Assembly: GCF_001639725.1 (NCBI RefSeq)
Contig: NZ_LTAW01000006.1
Location: 1 to 64,000 of the forward strand
Direction of reading: 5' to 3'
Length of the DNA stretch: 64,000 nt
Source: Marinomonas atlantica
GTDB taxonomy: Bacteria; Pseudomonadota; Gammaproteobacteria; Pseudomonadales; Marinomonadaceae
This document shows positions 38,872-48,802 of this stretch, piece after piece. Each line of letters begins with the position of its first letter. The first letter of the stretch is position 1. The position numbers were made by a program, and so were the translations under genes. A model generated the notes under the pieces. It was not told the origin of the DNA, made no database searches, and saw only the letters and a program-made list of their open reading frames with translations.

Positions 38872-40626
38872 ATGATCACGGACATAAATTCGCTTGTTTC
38901 TGGGGCAGGAAAACCCGCCTCTAGCCAATCGTCCGCAACTTCGTCTATTGGAACGATCGCCAAACTGAACAGCGAATTGAAATTGATCGAAGGCATGCAA
39001 TCCGTTCAAATAACTTCGGTGAAGAATGCTCAGACCGCTTCCGGCAATAGTCAACTTATCGGTGTGACGCGCAACAACCAACAACAACTCACCTTAATCA
39101 ACGATAAGCCTTCGCCTAATTTACACGCCGGGGATAAAGGCACCATCAATGTTACGGGCAATCAGGTTACATTGATGGTAAACGTAGCAACCAAAGACTC
39201 ATCAACATACAATCAAACACCCACCTCAAACTCGCCACATTCGACTCAAACATCGCCATCAAGTTCAACATCCACTAGTAGTAATACGCAACAAAATTCA
39301 GCGCCTACACAGCAAACGTTGACAGCAAAACCGTCACCGCCAGCAACGACCTACCAAGCAGCGAATTCTTCAGCCATCCAACAAGCTAAAACCGTCGCTC
39401 AAGTGGCCATTGCGAGTCGTCCAATTACGCTCACCGTAATAAGCAGTAATGCAGAGCTTGCGCAACCTAGTGGAGCTAATAATGCTATGACCGATAAAGC
39501 GCCTTCAATTTCGGTTCAAAATGCGCCTACTGCCACGGTAAAAAATACGACAACGTCACCAATAAATTCGATCGCGCCAGCAAGTATACAAAATGCAACC
39601 CAACTTCAAACCTCATCCCTTAATTCACCACAAGTTAATTACTCCGCAATAGTCAGTGATGGGGAAGAGCAGTTTACATTAACGACCAAACACCCTCTTA
39701 AACCTGGCGATACGCTCAACGTCATCGTTGATAAGCAAGGGCAATTACAGCTGTACCCCACAGAACGCACTAACACTACAGCCGCTACCCTAACGGAAGG
39801 CCTTAAACAAACTCTGCCTAAACAAGTAACGCCCCAAGAGTTTATCTCGCTTATCCGACAATTAAGTACCTTGTCGCAAGCTCAAAACACCACAGCACTT
39901 CCTGAGAAGCTATCGTCTGCAATTGATCAGCTGATTAAGCAACTACCAAATATCCAAAGTTTGACCCAATCAGGCGATGGCATAAAACAAGCGATTCAAA
40001 ATTCTGGCTTGTTTAGCGAAAACAACCTCGCTAAACAAGCGAATTTGGTCTCTGATTTGAAGCTTAATCTTTCTCGTTTAGAAGGCGTAAATAATGAGTT
40101 ATCAAAAGTAGCGCCAACTACTAACAACCTTTCTATCAATAGCCCACAACAAGCACTGAGTATGGTGGCTGGAGCGATTGAACGCATTACAACTAGCCAA
40201 GTAAGGCACCTAATAGAAAGTGCTCAACAAGACGGTTCTATTTTGCCGTTAACCGTTGAAATACCAATTAAAGACGGACAATCGACATCCATCGTCAATT
40301 TACGCATTGATAAGGATGACTCTGATAACGAAACCCAAGAACCTCATAAACGCCGCTGGCTTGTTCAATTAAAGTTTGAATTTGAAGAAACAGGGCGATT
40401 TGAAGCACGTGCCAGTGTGCAGGATAAAAAAGTGGGTGTTCTTTTTGCTGTGGAAGAGGCCAATACTGAGCAAATGATTCGTGAGCGATTAGATGATCTA
40501 AGAGCAAACCTAAGAGGAAGAGATGTCGAAATTGAAACCTTGGATTGTTTCAGAGCAAAATTAAACGCTCAGCCTAATCAATACCAAGAAACATCGCACA
40601 AACGACTTATAGATGTGAGAACTTAA
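38872..40626 (+). CDS. FliK-like hook-length control family protein (second copy)
   Basis: The 584-aa protein has a long Ser/Thr/Gln/Asn-rich, probably disordered N-terminal two thirds and a compact C-terminal domain (about 455-570: LPLTVEIPIKDGQ, RRWLVQLKFEFEETGRFEARASV, LRANLRGRDVEI) that matches the FliK C-terminal (Flg_hook) domain. The main FliK is at 59918-61723, so this is a paralogue. The start ATG at 38872 has GGGTGGTGA upstream. It abuts a small FlhB-C-like gene. In other bacteria a similar FliK/FlhB-C pair exists with unclear function. Confidence 0.8.
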   Translation: MITDINSLVSGAGKPASSQSSATSSIGTIAKLNSELKLIEGMQSVQITSVKNAQTASGNSQLIGVTRNNQQQLTLINDKPSPNLHAGDKGTINVTGNQVTLMVNVATKDSSTYNQTPTSNSPHSTQTSPSSSTSTSSNTQQNSAPTQQTLTAKPSPPATTYQAANSSAIQQAKTVAQVAIASRPITLTVISSNAELAQPSGANNAMTDKAPSISVQNAPTATVKNTTTSPINSIAPASIQNATQLQTSSLNSPQVNYSAIVSDGEEQFTLTTKHPLKPGDTLNVIVDKQGQLQLYPTERTNTTAATLTEGLKQTLPKQVTPQEFISLIRQLSTLSQAQNTTALPEKLSSAIDQLIKQLPNIQSLTQSGDGIKQAIQNSGLFSENNLAKQANLVSDLKLNLSRLEGVNNELSKVAPTTNNLSINSPQQALSMVAGAIERITTSQVRHLIESAQQDGSILPLTVEIPIKDGQSTSIVNLRIDKDDSDNETQEPHKRRWLVQLKFEFEETGRFEARASVQDKKVGVLFAVEEANTEQMIRERLDDLRANLRGRDVEIETLDCFRAKLNAQPNQYQETSHKRLIDVRT

Positions 40627-40893
40627 ATGAATCCTAAAAAAGCGGTTGCTTTAAAATACGATTTTCAAAGTGCCCCCACTGTTACAGCAAAAGGAACCGG
40701 ATATTTAGCTGAACAAATTATGCGTGTCGCGGAAGAAAACGATGTATTGCTTCATAAGAGCCCAGAACTAGTAGAAGTTTTGTCAACACTTGAACTGGGG
40801 GATGAAATACCGGAGACACTGTATCTTGCTGTCGCCGAGATTATCGCCTTTTCCCATTCGCTTAAAGGATCGGGCGACTATGGCATCAATTAA
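40627..40893 (+). CDS. Soluble FlhB C-terminal-domain homologue (EscU/YscU/HrcU-like)
   Basis: The 88-aa protein lines up with the cytoplasmic tail of FlhB after its cleavage site: KKAVALKYD, LAEQIMRVAEENDVLLHKSPELVEVL and GDEIPETLYLAVAEIIAF match FlhB's VALKYD, ALKIREIGNYYEIPVIQSPEL and GDEIPEGLFQVIAQLLAY. It has no membrane segment and no NPTH autocleavage motif. Its ATG directly follows the FliK-like stop codon, so the two are co-expressed. It probably interacts with FliK-type proteins or the export gate; that is inference. Confidence 0.9.
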   Translation: MNPKKAVALKYDFQSAPTVTAKGTGYLAEQIMRVAEENDVLLHKSPELVEVLSTLELGDEIPETLYLAVAEIIAFSHSLKGSGDYGIN

Positions 40894-40896
40894 TTG

Positions 40897-41313
40897 CTAA
40901 TAAGATTGGCTAGAGCTAGGCGCTTTACGAGACTCTTTTTTTAACAAACTGATGAGCTCCGCTTCTGCTCGTATCAGACCGCACTTGGATACTAAGTCGT
41001 CCACCGAGGCTCCCATTTCAAGCAATTCCATGGCACGATTGTAAGAGACACTGCTGCCTTCTTTTGATATTAGTTCAGACTGTTTCTCGACGGCCATATT
41101 TAAACGCTTCTCTATAGCAACCAGACGACGCCCCATGCCAATAGAGCCAGATGCTAACACTTGAACTTGTTTCTTTTGTGCTTGCTCTGCGTCTTGCGCT
41201 GAGCGTTCAAATTTCTTCAGTTTTCGAGAAAGGCGAAATGCCCACACTGCTAACGCTACAAGAATTAAAAACTGTAGCACTAGCAAAAAGTTAAAAACCC
41301 ATTGAGATTCCAT
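40897..41313 (-). CDS. DUF2802 family membrane-anchored protein
   Basis: About 138 aa from the ATG at 41313 (AAGGCG upstream); a longer reading to 41364 would overlap cheW. One N-terminal membrane helix (about 7-29), a coiled-coil stretch (about 30-85) and a C-terminal DUF2802 helix-turn-helix-like part (YNRAMELLEMGASVDDLVSKCGLIRAEAELISLL). The function is unknown; the family sits at the end of this chemotaxis cluster in Pseudomonas and relatives. Confidence 0.85.
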   Translation of the reverse strand: MESQWVFNFLLVLQFLILVALAVWAFRLSRKLKKFERSAQDAEQAQKKQVQVLASGSIGMGRRLVAIEKRLNMAVEKQSELISKEGSSVSYNRAMELLEMGASVDDLVSKCGLIRAEAELISLLKKESRKAPSSSQSY

Positions 41314-41339
41314 TAATCGCCTTTTGAAACTCGCTTTTT

Positions 41340-41834
41340 CTAAATAGAAGCGATTTCGCTCCACTCATCTTCAGAAAGCATTTTATCTAAATCTACAAGA
41401 ATCAACAAAGTATCATTTTTATGACAGACACCTTGAATAAATTTGGAAGATTCATCATTACCAACACTTGGCGATACTTCAATTTCAGACTGTCGTAGAT
41501 AAACTACTTCAGAAACGGCATCCACTAAGATACCGATCACATGGCCGCCTACCTCAAGAATCATAATACGTGTTGCGTCTGAGATCTCACCTGAGACTAA
41601 GTCGAAACGCTGGCAGGTATCGATCACCGTAACAACGGTACCACGAAGATGAATGATACCTAACACAAAAGAAGGCGCACCTGGAACAGGCGCTATTTCT
41701 AAGTAACGCAACACTTCTTTCACTTGCATTACATTGACGCCATAAGTCTCGTTTTCAAGGCGGAATGTTACCCATTGAAGCATTGGATCATCGTTTTCTT
41801 TAACTTCATTTTTTAAAGCGATACTTGTCGACAT
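41340..41834 (-). CDS. cheW: Chemotaxis coupling protein CheW
   Basis: About 164 aa from the ATG at 41834 (GGAGGTC upstream). It is a complete CheW domain: LQWVTFRLENETYGVNVMQVKEVLRYLEIAPVP, GIIHLRGTVVTVIDTCQRF and ILVDAVSEVVYL. CheW links methyl-accepting receptors to CheA in the signalling array. It follows parP in the conserved parC-parP-cheW order. Confidence 0.97.
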   Translation of the reverse strand: MSTSIALKNEVKENDDPMLQWVTFRLENETYGVNVMQVKEVLRYLEIAPVPGAPSFVLGIIHLRGTVVTVIDTCQRFDLVSGEISDATRIMILEVGGHVIGILVDAVSEVVYLRQSEIEVSPSVGNDESSKFIQGVCHKNDTLLILVDLDKMLSEDEWSEIASI

Positions 41835-41850
41835 CACGACCTCCACAAGC

Positions 41851-42984
<1,134 letters not shown>

Positions 42985-42989
42985 TCTTC

Positions 42990-43763
42990 TTAACCGGATG
43001 GATTCAGTAAAGTATCCATCAAACTGGCGTAAGCTTTCACACCTCGAGCGTTAGCATCCAGTGCAGAGGGGGCAACTCCTGCTGTACTCGCATCTCGTAG
43101 CTTGGTATCTACTGGAATGACAGAATGCCATACTGCGTCTTCATACAAATCTTTCAAACTACGTAAGCTTTTATTAGATGCTTGGGTCCTACGATCAAAT
43201 AGCGTTGGCACAATCGTATAAGGAACAGGTCTTTTTCTAGCTCTATTGATCATGGTCAAGGTGCGTATCATTCGCTCTAAGCCTTTAATTGCTAGAAATT
43301 CCGTTTGCACAGGAATCACCAGCTGCTGACAAGCCGCTAGCGCATTAATCATCAACACCCCCAACACTGGAGGACTATCGATTAAAACATAATCGTAATC
43401 ATCCCATAGTATGGCAAGCGTTTTTGAAATAACTAACCCCATGCCACCTTGTGCTTGGGCATGTCTCTCTAATGTCGCAAGCGCGGTTGATGCAGGAATT
43501 AAAGATAAATTAGGATGCCCTGTTTCTAAAATAACAGAACGCGGTAACTCTTCTGGGATCTTGCCACTTACTTGAAATAGATCATAACCACTGTGCTCAA
43601 TGGAATCAGGGTCAAAGCGAAAATAACTAGTCAATGAACCATGGGGATCAAGATCGATCATTAATACACGATGGCCAGCATCCGCCAGTAAGCCGGATAA
43701 ACTAACAACTGTTGTGGTTTTCCCCACGCCACCCTTTTGATTTGCCACCGCCCAAATGTGCAC
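42990..43763 (-). CDS. parC: ParA-like ATPase ParC (polar chemotaxis positioning)
   Basis: The 257-aa protein is a deviant Walker A ATPase: NQKGGVGKTTTVVSLSGLLADAGHRVLMIDLDPHGSLTSYF, and DYVLIDSPPVLGVLMINAL as Walker B region. It lies between motD and parP, six bases before parP, as in Vibrio and Pseudomonas (there PA1462). It should position chemotaxis arrays at the cell pole. It has no N-terminal FlhG-type activation helix and therefore is not the missing FlhG. Confidence 0.9.
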   Translation of the reverse strand: MHIWAVANQKGGVGKTTTVVSLSGLLADAGHRVLMIDLDPHGSLTSYFRFDPDSIEHSGYDLFQVSGKIPEELPRSVILETGHPNLSLIPASTALATLERHAQAQGGMGLVISKTLAILWDDYDYVLIDSPPVLGVLMINALAACQQLVIPVQTEFLAIKGLERMIRTLTMINRARKRPVPYTIVPTLFDRRTQASNKSLRSLKDLYEDAVWHSVIPVDTKLRDASTAGVAPSALDANARGVKAYASLMDTLLNPSG

Positions 43764-43831
43764 ACCGACCCCTTAGATGTTATGCAAGAAATTTACGTAA
43801 TTATTGCAACACAATCATATACATTAACTCG

Positions 43832-44647
43832 CTAGTTAAACAAGTAATCATGCAAGTTATCCGCCTGACGCTTGCTGATTTTTAACGTTACTCGTCGATT
43901 TTGTGCTCTCGCAAAGTCGTTGCTATTACGAACCTGCGGGTTTTCACTCGAAAAGCCGATAGGGGCCAACAGTTTAGGGTCTATTCCACGATATACGAGC
44001 TCATCAACAACAGAGGCCGCACGGAGACTTGAGAGATGCCAATTAGAAGGAATTCGAGTGGAGTTTGTAGGTAAATCATCGGTATTGCCAAGCACCATGA
44101 TTGGAGCGGGATAAGATCGTAATATATTGGAAATTACGATCATCAAAGCAGCTGCTTCATTAGTTAGCTCAAAGTCTCCTTGGTCAAATACAAGTGATGA
44201 CTTCATATCTAAGGAAATCCAATTAGCATCTTCAGTTATAGACACTTGGCCTGATGACTGAAGAACCGGAAATTGAGAATTAATTGACTCATTAAGAGCG
44301 TCATAAAGCGGACTTTTGCCCTCGACTTCGCTAGGAGCATTTTCAGCTTCAGATTGATCATCAGGAACAACTTCTAGTAATCGCTCACTTTCAGGTTGCC
44401 CAGAAACCGGATCACCAATATTAATCGGTTTTATCGACTTTTGTACCGCATCAAACACACCGTTCAATGTTTCACTTAACACCTTTTCATTGCCTGCTTC
44501 TTTTAATGAAATTGAATAAAGAGCCACAAAAAAAGCGAAAAGAAGTGTTATAAAGTCTGCGTAGGAGAGTATCCAACGATCTTGATGTGGAGCATCCTGC
44601 CCCCCCCGACTACGCGATTTTCGCCGGCGTCGGTTACCATTACTCAT
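43832..44647 (-). CDS. motD: Flagellar stator protein MotD (MotB family)
   Basis: About 271 aa from the ATG at 44647, overlapping the motC stop. A basic start (NRRRRKSRSRGG) precedes one membrane helix with the proton-binding aspartate in WILSYADFITLLFAFFVALYS, and a periplasmic OmpA-like domain (LGNTDDLPTNSTRIPSNWHLSSLRAASVVDELVYRG) binds peptidoglycan. It forms the second stator with MotC, as in Pseudomonas. The lysine/acidic pattern does not tell whether H+ or Na+ drives it. Confidence 0.92.
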   Translation of the reverse strand: MSNGNRRRRKSRSRGGQDAPHQDRWILSYADFITLLFAFFVALYSISLKEAGNEKVLSETLNGVFDAVQKSIKPINIGDPVSGQPESERLLEVVPDDQSEAENAPSEVEGKSPLYDALNESINSQFPVLQSSGQVSITEDANWISLDMKSSLVFDQGDFELTNEAAALMIVISNILRSYPAPIMVLGNTDDLPTNSTRIPSNWHLSSLRAASVVDELVYRGIDPKLLAPIGFSSENPQVRNSNDFARAQNRRVTLKISKRQADNLHDYLFN

Positions 44648-45377
44648 AACCACTCAATTCCAAATCAAGTCGTTGCGGATGTTTACCAATTGCTATTCCA
44701 TGAATACCATCAATAAACATTTGATTATTAAGTAATTCAAGATCTGCATAACGATACAGTTTACGGCAAATAGGAAAAATCACTAGATTAGCAAAACCTT
44801 GTCCATACAGCGTTGAGACAAAAGCAACCGCAATACCGTGTCCTAAGGCCTCGGGACTGTCGAGATTAGCCATAGCTTGTATCAAGCCTAATACAGACCC
44901 CATAATACCAAGCGTTGGAGCATAACCGCCAATTGACTCTAGAAAGCTAATATAGATACCGCGGCGATCTCGAATACGCTCTGCTTCGTCATGTAATCGA
45001 TCAGAAAGAAGTTCTGGATCTGCACCATCAACAGCCATTTGCATCGCTCGAATTGCAAATTCATTATTTAGCGACTGAACATCGTTTTCCAAAGCAATAA
45101 TTGAAAAGCGTCTGGCTTTATGAGCCAATTGATTTAGCGTACGACGATTACCACTGAGATCAAAAACAGGAGGGAACAATGACCAAGAAAGCATGCGTAA
45201 TGCAGATACAGCTTCGTGGAGGCTACTTTGCGCTAAGGCAGCACCTAGGCTTCCAACAACAACGATAATAGCTGAAGGAAGGTTAAGCAATAAAACAACC
45301 TCCCCCCCTCCTAGCCAATTCGCTAGGAATACCGATGCAAAAGCAACAATCAATCCACCTAGCGTTAAAAAATCCAC
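44640..45377 (-). CDS. motC: Flagellar stator protein MotC (MotA family)
   Basis: The 245-aa protein has four membrane segments; the cytoplasmic loop after segment two contains the charged region that contacts FliG, and the last two segments begin SFLESIGGYAPTLGIMGSVLGLIQAMANL and ALGHGIAVAFVSTLYGQGFANLV. The start is a GTG that shares a base with the cheB stop codon. It pairs with MotD in the ion-driven stator. Confidence 0.93.
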   Translation of the reverse strand: MDFLTLGGLIVAFASVFLANWLGGGEVVLLLNLPSAIIVVVGSLGAALAQSSLHEAVSALRMLSWSLFPPVFDLSGNRRTLNQLAHKARRFSIIALENDVQSLNNEFAIRAMQMAVDGADPELLSDRLHDEAERIRDRRGIYISFLESIGGYAPTLGIMGSVLGLIQAMANLDSPEALGHGIAVAFVSTLYGQGFANLVIFPICRKLYRYADLELLNNQMFIDGIHGIAIGKHPQRLDLELSGYE

Positions 45378-46447
45378 TAACCAACCTCTTTAACAATTCG
45401 CTCGCCAATGTGATCTAAATGAATCACATCGTCTGCTAAATCCGCTTTTTCAACAGCTTGAGGCATACCATAAATCACACAAGAGTCTTCACTCTGAATC
45501 CAAACACGAGAGCCAGAATTTTTCAACATCCGAGCACCTTCACGACCATCTGCGCCCATCCCAGTCATAACAACTGACAATACTTTTCCTGGATAACATT
45601 TTGAAGCTGACCCAAAAGTGACATCAACAGAAGGTTTATAATTCAACCGCTCATCACCTTCAAGAATGCGAACACACCCACCGTTACGAGGGTCAACCAT
45701 CATTTGTTTTCCGCCTGGAGCAAGCAAAGCCACACCTGGTTGAAGTTTATCGCCATCTTCGGCTTCTTTAACGGTAATCTGACAAATATTATTTAACCGC
45801 TCAGCAAACGCATGAGTAAAAGCTGCAGGCATATGCTGAACCAATACTAATGGCGCGGAAAAGTCTTTTGGCAATTTTGATAGAACAGCTTGCAGTGCCA
45901 TGGGACCGCCTGTAGATGTACCAATAGCAACCAAACTCACTTTCTTACGGGCGCGTGGAATAATGACGCCTCGATCACCACTCACAACAATCGGTCGAGG
46001 TGCAACCTTGGTTGCAGCTCTTGCAATAGGCTTAGAAACACCACCGGTTCTAGTTCTAGCAACCGTTAAAACTCGCTCTACTAAGGTATGCTTAACGACT
46101 GCCGAATCTCGAGATATATCCTCAAAGTTTTTCGGCATGAAGTCGACAGCTCCAGCTTCAAGCGCATCAAGTGTTACTCGAGCACCTTCATGGGTCAGCG
46201 AGGAGAACATAAGCACAGGTGTTGGCTTACTTTTCATAATTTCAGAAACAGCCGAAATGCCATCCAGAACAGGCATTTCATAATCCATCGTCACAACATC
46301 AGGAGACAGTGCTTTGACCTTATCAACAGCTTCCTTGCCATTATTGGCTGTCCCGACCACTTGCAAGCGAGGATCAGCACTAAATATTTCTACTAGACGA
46401 CGTCGGAAGAATCCCGAGTCATCAACGACCAGCACCTTCACTGGCAT
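45377..46447 (-). CDS. cheB: Chemotaxis protein-glutamate methylesterase CheB
   Basis: The 356-aa protein has a receiver domain (VDDSGFFRRRL, phospho-acceptor in VVTMDYEMPVLDG) and a C-terminal methylesterase with the active-site serine in AIGTSTGGPMAL, histidine in VQHMPAAFTHAF and aspartate in MTGMGADGREG. It demethylates and deamidates receptors for adaptation. cheR is not in the window. Confidence 0.97.
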   Translation of the reverse strand: MPVKVLVVDDSGFFRRRLVEIFSADPRLQVVGTANNGKEAVDKVKALSPDVVTMDYEMPVLDGISAVSEIMKSKPTPVLMFSSLTHEGARVTLDALEAGAVDFMPKNFEDISRDSAVVKHTLVERVLTVARTRTGGVSKPIARAATKVAPRPIVVSGDRGVIIPRARKKVSLVAIGTSTGGPMALQAVLSKLPKDFSAPLVLVQHMPAAFTHAFAERLNNICQITVKEAEDGDKLQPGVALLAPGGKQMMVDPRNGGCVRILEGDERLNYKPSVDVTFGSASKCYPGKVLSVVMTGMGADGREGARMLKNSGSRVWIQSEDSCVIYGMPQAVEKADLADDVIHLDHIGERIVKEVG

Positions 46448-46468
46448 AATACAGCTCCTGTAACTTGT

Positions 46469-48787
46469 CTAGCGTGAAGCATAGCTCTTCAGCATACTTG
46501 GCACATCAAGAATGATTGCAATACGACCATCACCAGTGATAGTGGCACCCGCCATACCAGGCGTACCTTGCAGCATTCTGCCTAGTGGTTTGATAACCAC
46601 CTCTTCTTGTCCAACTAATTGGTCAACAACAAAGCCGACTTCGTTCATGCCCACTTGAACCACGACAACATGTGCTTCTGCCGGTTTCTCGTCGAATGCA
46701 GCACCTTTAATCAGCCAGTTTTTCAGATGGAAGATCGGCAAGGTTTTACCTCGAATAACCACAACCTGCTGACCATCTACAATATTTGTTTTGTTAAGAT
46801 TTAAATGGAAAATTTCATTAACACTGACAAGAGGGAAGGCAAATGCCTGATCATTCAGCATAACCATCAAAGTTGGCATAATGGCTAGAGTCAATGGTAC
46901 TTTGATGCTGAAACGAGACCCCTGACCTAAAACGGATTTAATCTCTAACGTACCGTTCAACTGCGAGATCTTCGTTTTCACAACATCCATACCAACACCA
47001 CGGCCCGATACATCGGTGATCTCAACCTTGGTTGAGAAACCTGGCGCAAATATCAAGTTAAACGCTTCATCGTCAGAAAGTCGTTCTGCGGCATCTGTAT
47101 CCATCAAGCCTTTTTCTACTGCTTTACGACGCAATACATCCGCATCCATACCTGCACCATCATCATCAATAGACAGTAAGATATGATCGCCTTCTTGCTC
47201 AGCAGATAGAATAACGTGACCTACACGCGGTTTGCCCTTGGCTTCCCGCACGTCTGGTGCCTCTACACCATGATCTACAGAGTTTCGCACTAAGTGGACC
47301 AAGGGATCAGCCAAGGCCTCAACTAAGTTTTTATCTAGATCGGTATCTTCACCCCGAAGCTCTAAATTCACTTCTTTTTTCAGATTACGAGCCAAGTCAC
47401 GAACAACTCGAGGGAAGCGGCCAAACACTTTCTTGATTGGCTGCATCCGTGTTTTCATAACAGCATTTTGTAAATCACCTGTCACTACATCTAAGTTAGC
47501 AACGGCTTTACTCATAGACTCGTCGTCACTCTGAAGACCTAAGCGAACTAGGCGGTTACGAACCAATACCAGCTCACCTACCATGTTCATAATGTCATCG
47601 AGACGTTTAGTATCAACTCGTACTGTTGTTTCTTGAACAACTGGCGCATGCTGAGATTTCTCTTTGGCCTCGGCATCAGCAGCTTCAGGCTTAGGAGCAG
47701 GTGCTGGTGCTTTTTTAGGAGCGGCTTTCGGTTTCGTAGCTTTCTTTTCAGGTTCTGGCTTAGCAGTTTTAGCTTTTTCTTTCGTTTCAGGTTGCGGAGC
47801 AGTTTTTGAGTCGGCTTTTGGAGCAGCTACATCTTCTTTAGGGCTCTGTCCTTTTCCATGCAAACTATCAAGAAGCTGCTCAAATTCGTCTTCTGTAATA
47901 AGATCTGATTCCGATGAATTTGGAGCAGCATCACTTTTAGGAGGTTCTGGGGCTGACTTTTCAGCTGGTTTAGTTTCTTCTTCAGTGATACCTGGAGCAC
48001 TGCCACCGTGCAGTTGATCTAACAATGCTTCAAACTCATCTTCTGTAATATCATCAGAGTCTGAACCGCTTGTAGGAGTAGGCTCATCAATTGGTGCGCT
48101 ATCGCGCTGAGCAGCCTCAATACCGGGAGCACTGCCGCCATGCAACTGATCTAGTAACGCATCGAACTCGTCTTCAGTGATCTCATCTGAATCAGGTTCA
48201 GCACTGCCGGCTTGTGGCTCCTCAGACGGTGTATCGGAGGAACCTAAGGCACTTAGCAAAGACTCGAACTCATCGTCTGAGATATCCTCATGATCAGAAT
48301 CTGCGGCTGGCTCGCTAATCTCAGAATCCACATCATCTTCAACGTTATCTTCTTCAGCATCCTCGTCATCTGAATCGTCATTCAATTCATCTTCAGACGG
48401 CGGCTTAGCATAGAAACTCAAAGACTCAATAATTTGAGGGTCAGCAGGTTCAGGGTCACCACCTGAACGAACAGTTTCAAACATTTCATTCACAGCATCT
48501 AGAGCTTGCAGTACAACGTCCATCAACTCCGAATCGACTTTACGCTGGTGGTTACGTAATATGTCAAAGACGTTTTCTGCATAGTGACAACAGTCAACAA
48601 GCGCGGTTAGCTGTAAAAATCCAGCACCACCTTTAACTGTGTGGAACCCACGGAATATTGCATTCAATAGTCCCGTATCTTCCGGATTTTGTTCCAAATC
48701 CACTAATTGCTCTGAGAGCTGTTCCAGGATTTCTCCAGCTTCTACTAAAAAATCCTGTAGAATTTCTTCATCAACCTCGAAACTCAT
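46469..48787 (-). CDS. cheA: Chemotaxis histidine kinase CheA
   Basis: The 772-aa protein has the P1 Hpt domain (about 1-105) with phospho-accepting His49 in FHTVKGGAGF, then a long acidic and Ala/Pro/Lys-rich linker (about 130-385), P3 dimerisation (TKRLDDIMNMVGELVLVRNRL), the P4 ATPase (LRGEDTDLDKNLVEAL, VRNSVDHGVE, DDDGAGM, GRGVGMDVVK) and P5 CheW-like domain (about 630-770). No globular P2 domain is recognisable; instead the linker holds four repeats around xTEDEFxxLLDxLHG. The kinase phosphorylates CheY and CheB. It lies 15 nt after cheZ. Confidence 0.97.
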   Translation of the reverse strand: MSFEVDEEILQDFLVEAGEILEQLSEQLVDLEQNPEDTGLLNAIFRGFHTVKGGAGFLQLTALVDCCHYAENVFDILRNHQRKVDSELMDVVLQALDAVNEMFETVRSGGDPEPADPQIIESLSFYAKPPSEDELNDDSDDEDAEEDNVEDDVDSEISEPAADSDHEDISDDEFESLLSALGSSDTPSEEPQAGSAEPDSDEITEDEFDALLDQLHGGSAPGIEAAQRDSAPIDEPTPTSGSDSDDITEDEFEALLDQLHGGSAPGITEEETKPAEKSAPEPPKSDAAPNSSESDLITEDEFEQLLDSLHGKGQSPKEDVAAPKADSKTAPQPETKEKAKTAKPEPEKKATKPKAAPKKAPAPAPKPEAADAEAKEKSQHAPVVQETTVRVDTKRLDDIMNMVGELVLVRNRLVRLGLQSDDESMSKAVANLDVVTGDLQNAVMKTRMQPIKKVFGRFPRVVRDLARNLKKEVNLELRGEDTDLDKNLVEALADPLVHLVRNSVDHGVEAPDVREAKGKPRVGHVILSAEQEGDHILLSIDDDGAGMDADVLRRKAVEKGLMDTDAAERLSDDEAFNLIFAPGFSTKVEITDVSGRGVGMDVVKTKISQLNGTLEIKSVLGQGSRFSIKVPLTLAIMPTLMVMLNDQAFAFPLVSVNEIFHLNLNKTNIVDGQQVVVIRGKTLPIFHLKNWLIKGAAFDEKPAEAHVVVVQVGMNEVGFVVDQLVGQEEVVIKPLGRMLQGTPGMAGATITGDGRIAIILDVPSMLKSYASR
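47855..48283 (-). repeat. Four CheY-binding-like repeats in the CheA linker
   Basis: Residues 169-182 (ISDDEFESLLSALG), 203-217 (ITEDEFDALLDQLHG), 247-261 (ITEDEFEALLDQLHG) and 297-311 (ITEDEFEQLLDSLHG), spaced by 34-50 acidic or Pro-rich residues. They resemble the FliM N-terminus (LSQDEIDALLHG) and CheZ C-terminus (NQDEVDDLLSSLGF) encoded in the same window, both families' CheY-binding peptides. Confidence 0.9.
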
Positions 48788-48802
48788 CCGCAGCAGCTCC
48801 TA

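Noticed and set aside
42990..43763. The ParA-like gene as a relocated FlhG
   Set aside because: Its position between motD and parP, the absence of an FlhG N-terminal activation helix and the short MinD-like start fit ParC instead.
47664..48017. Ala/Ser/Gly-rich plus-strand frame opposite cheA
   Set aside because: It is a shadow of the low-complexity CheA linker with no start signal or known motif.
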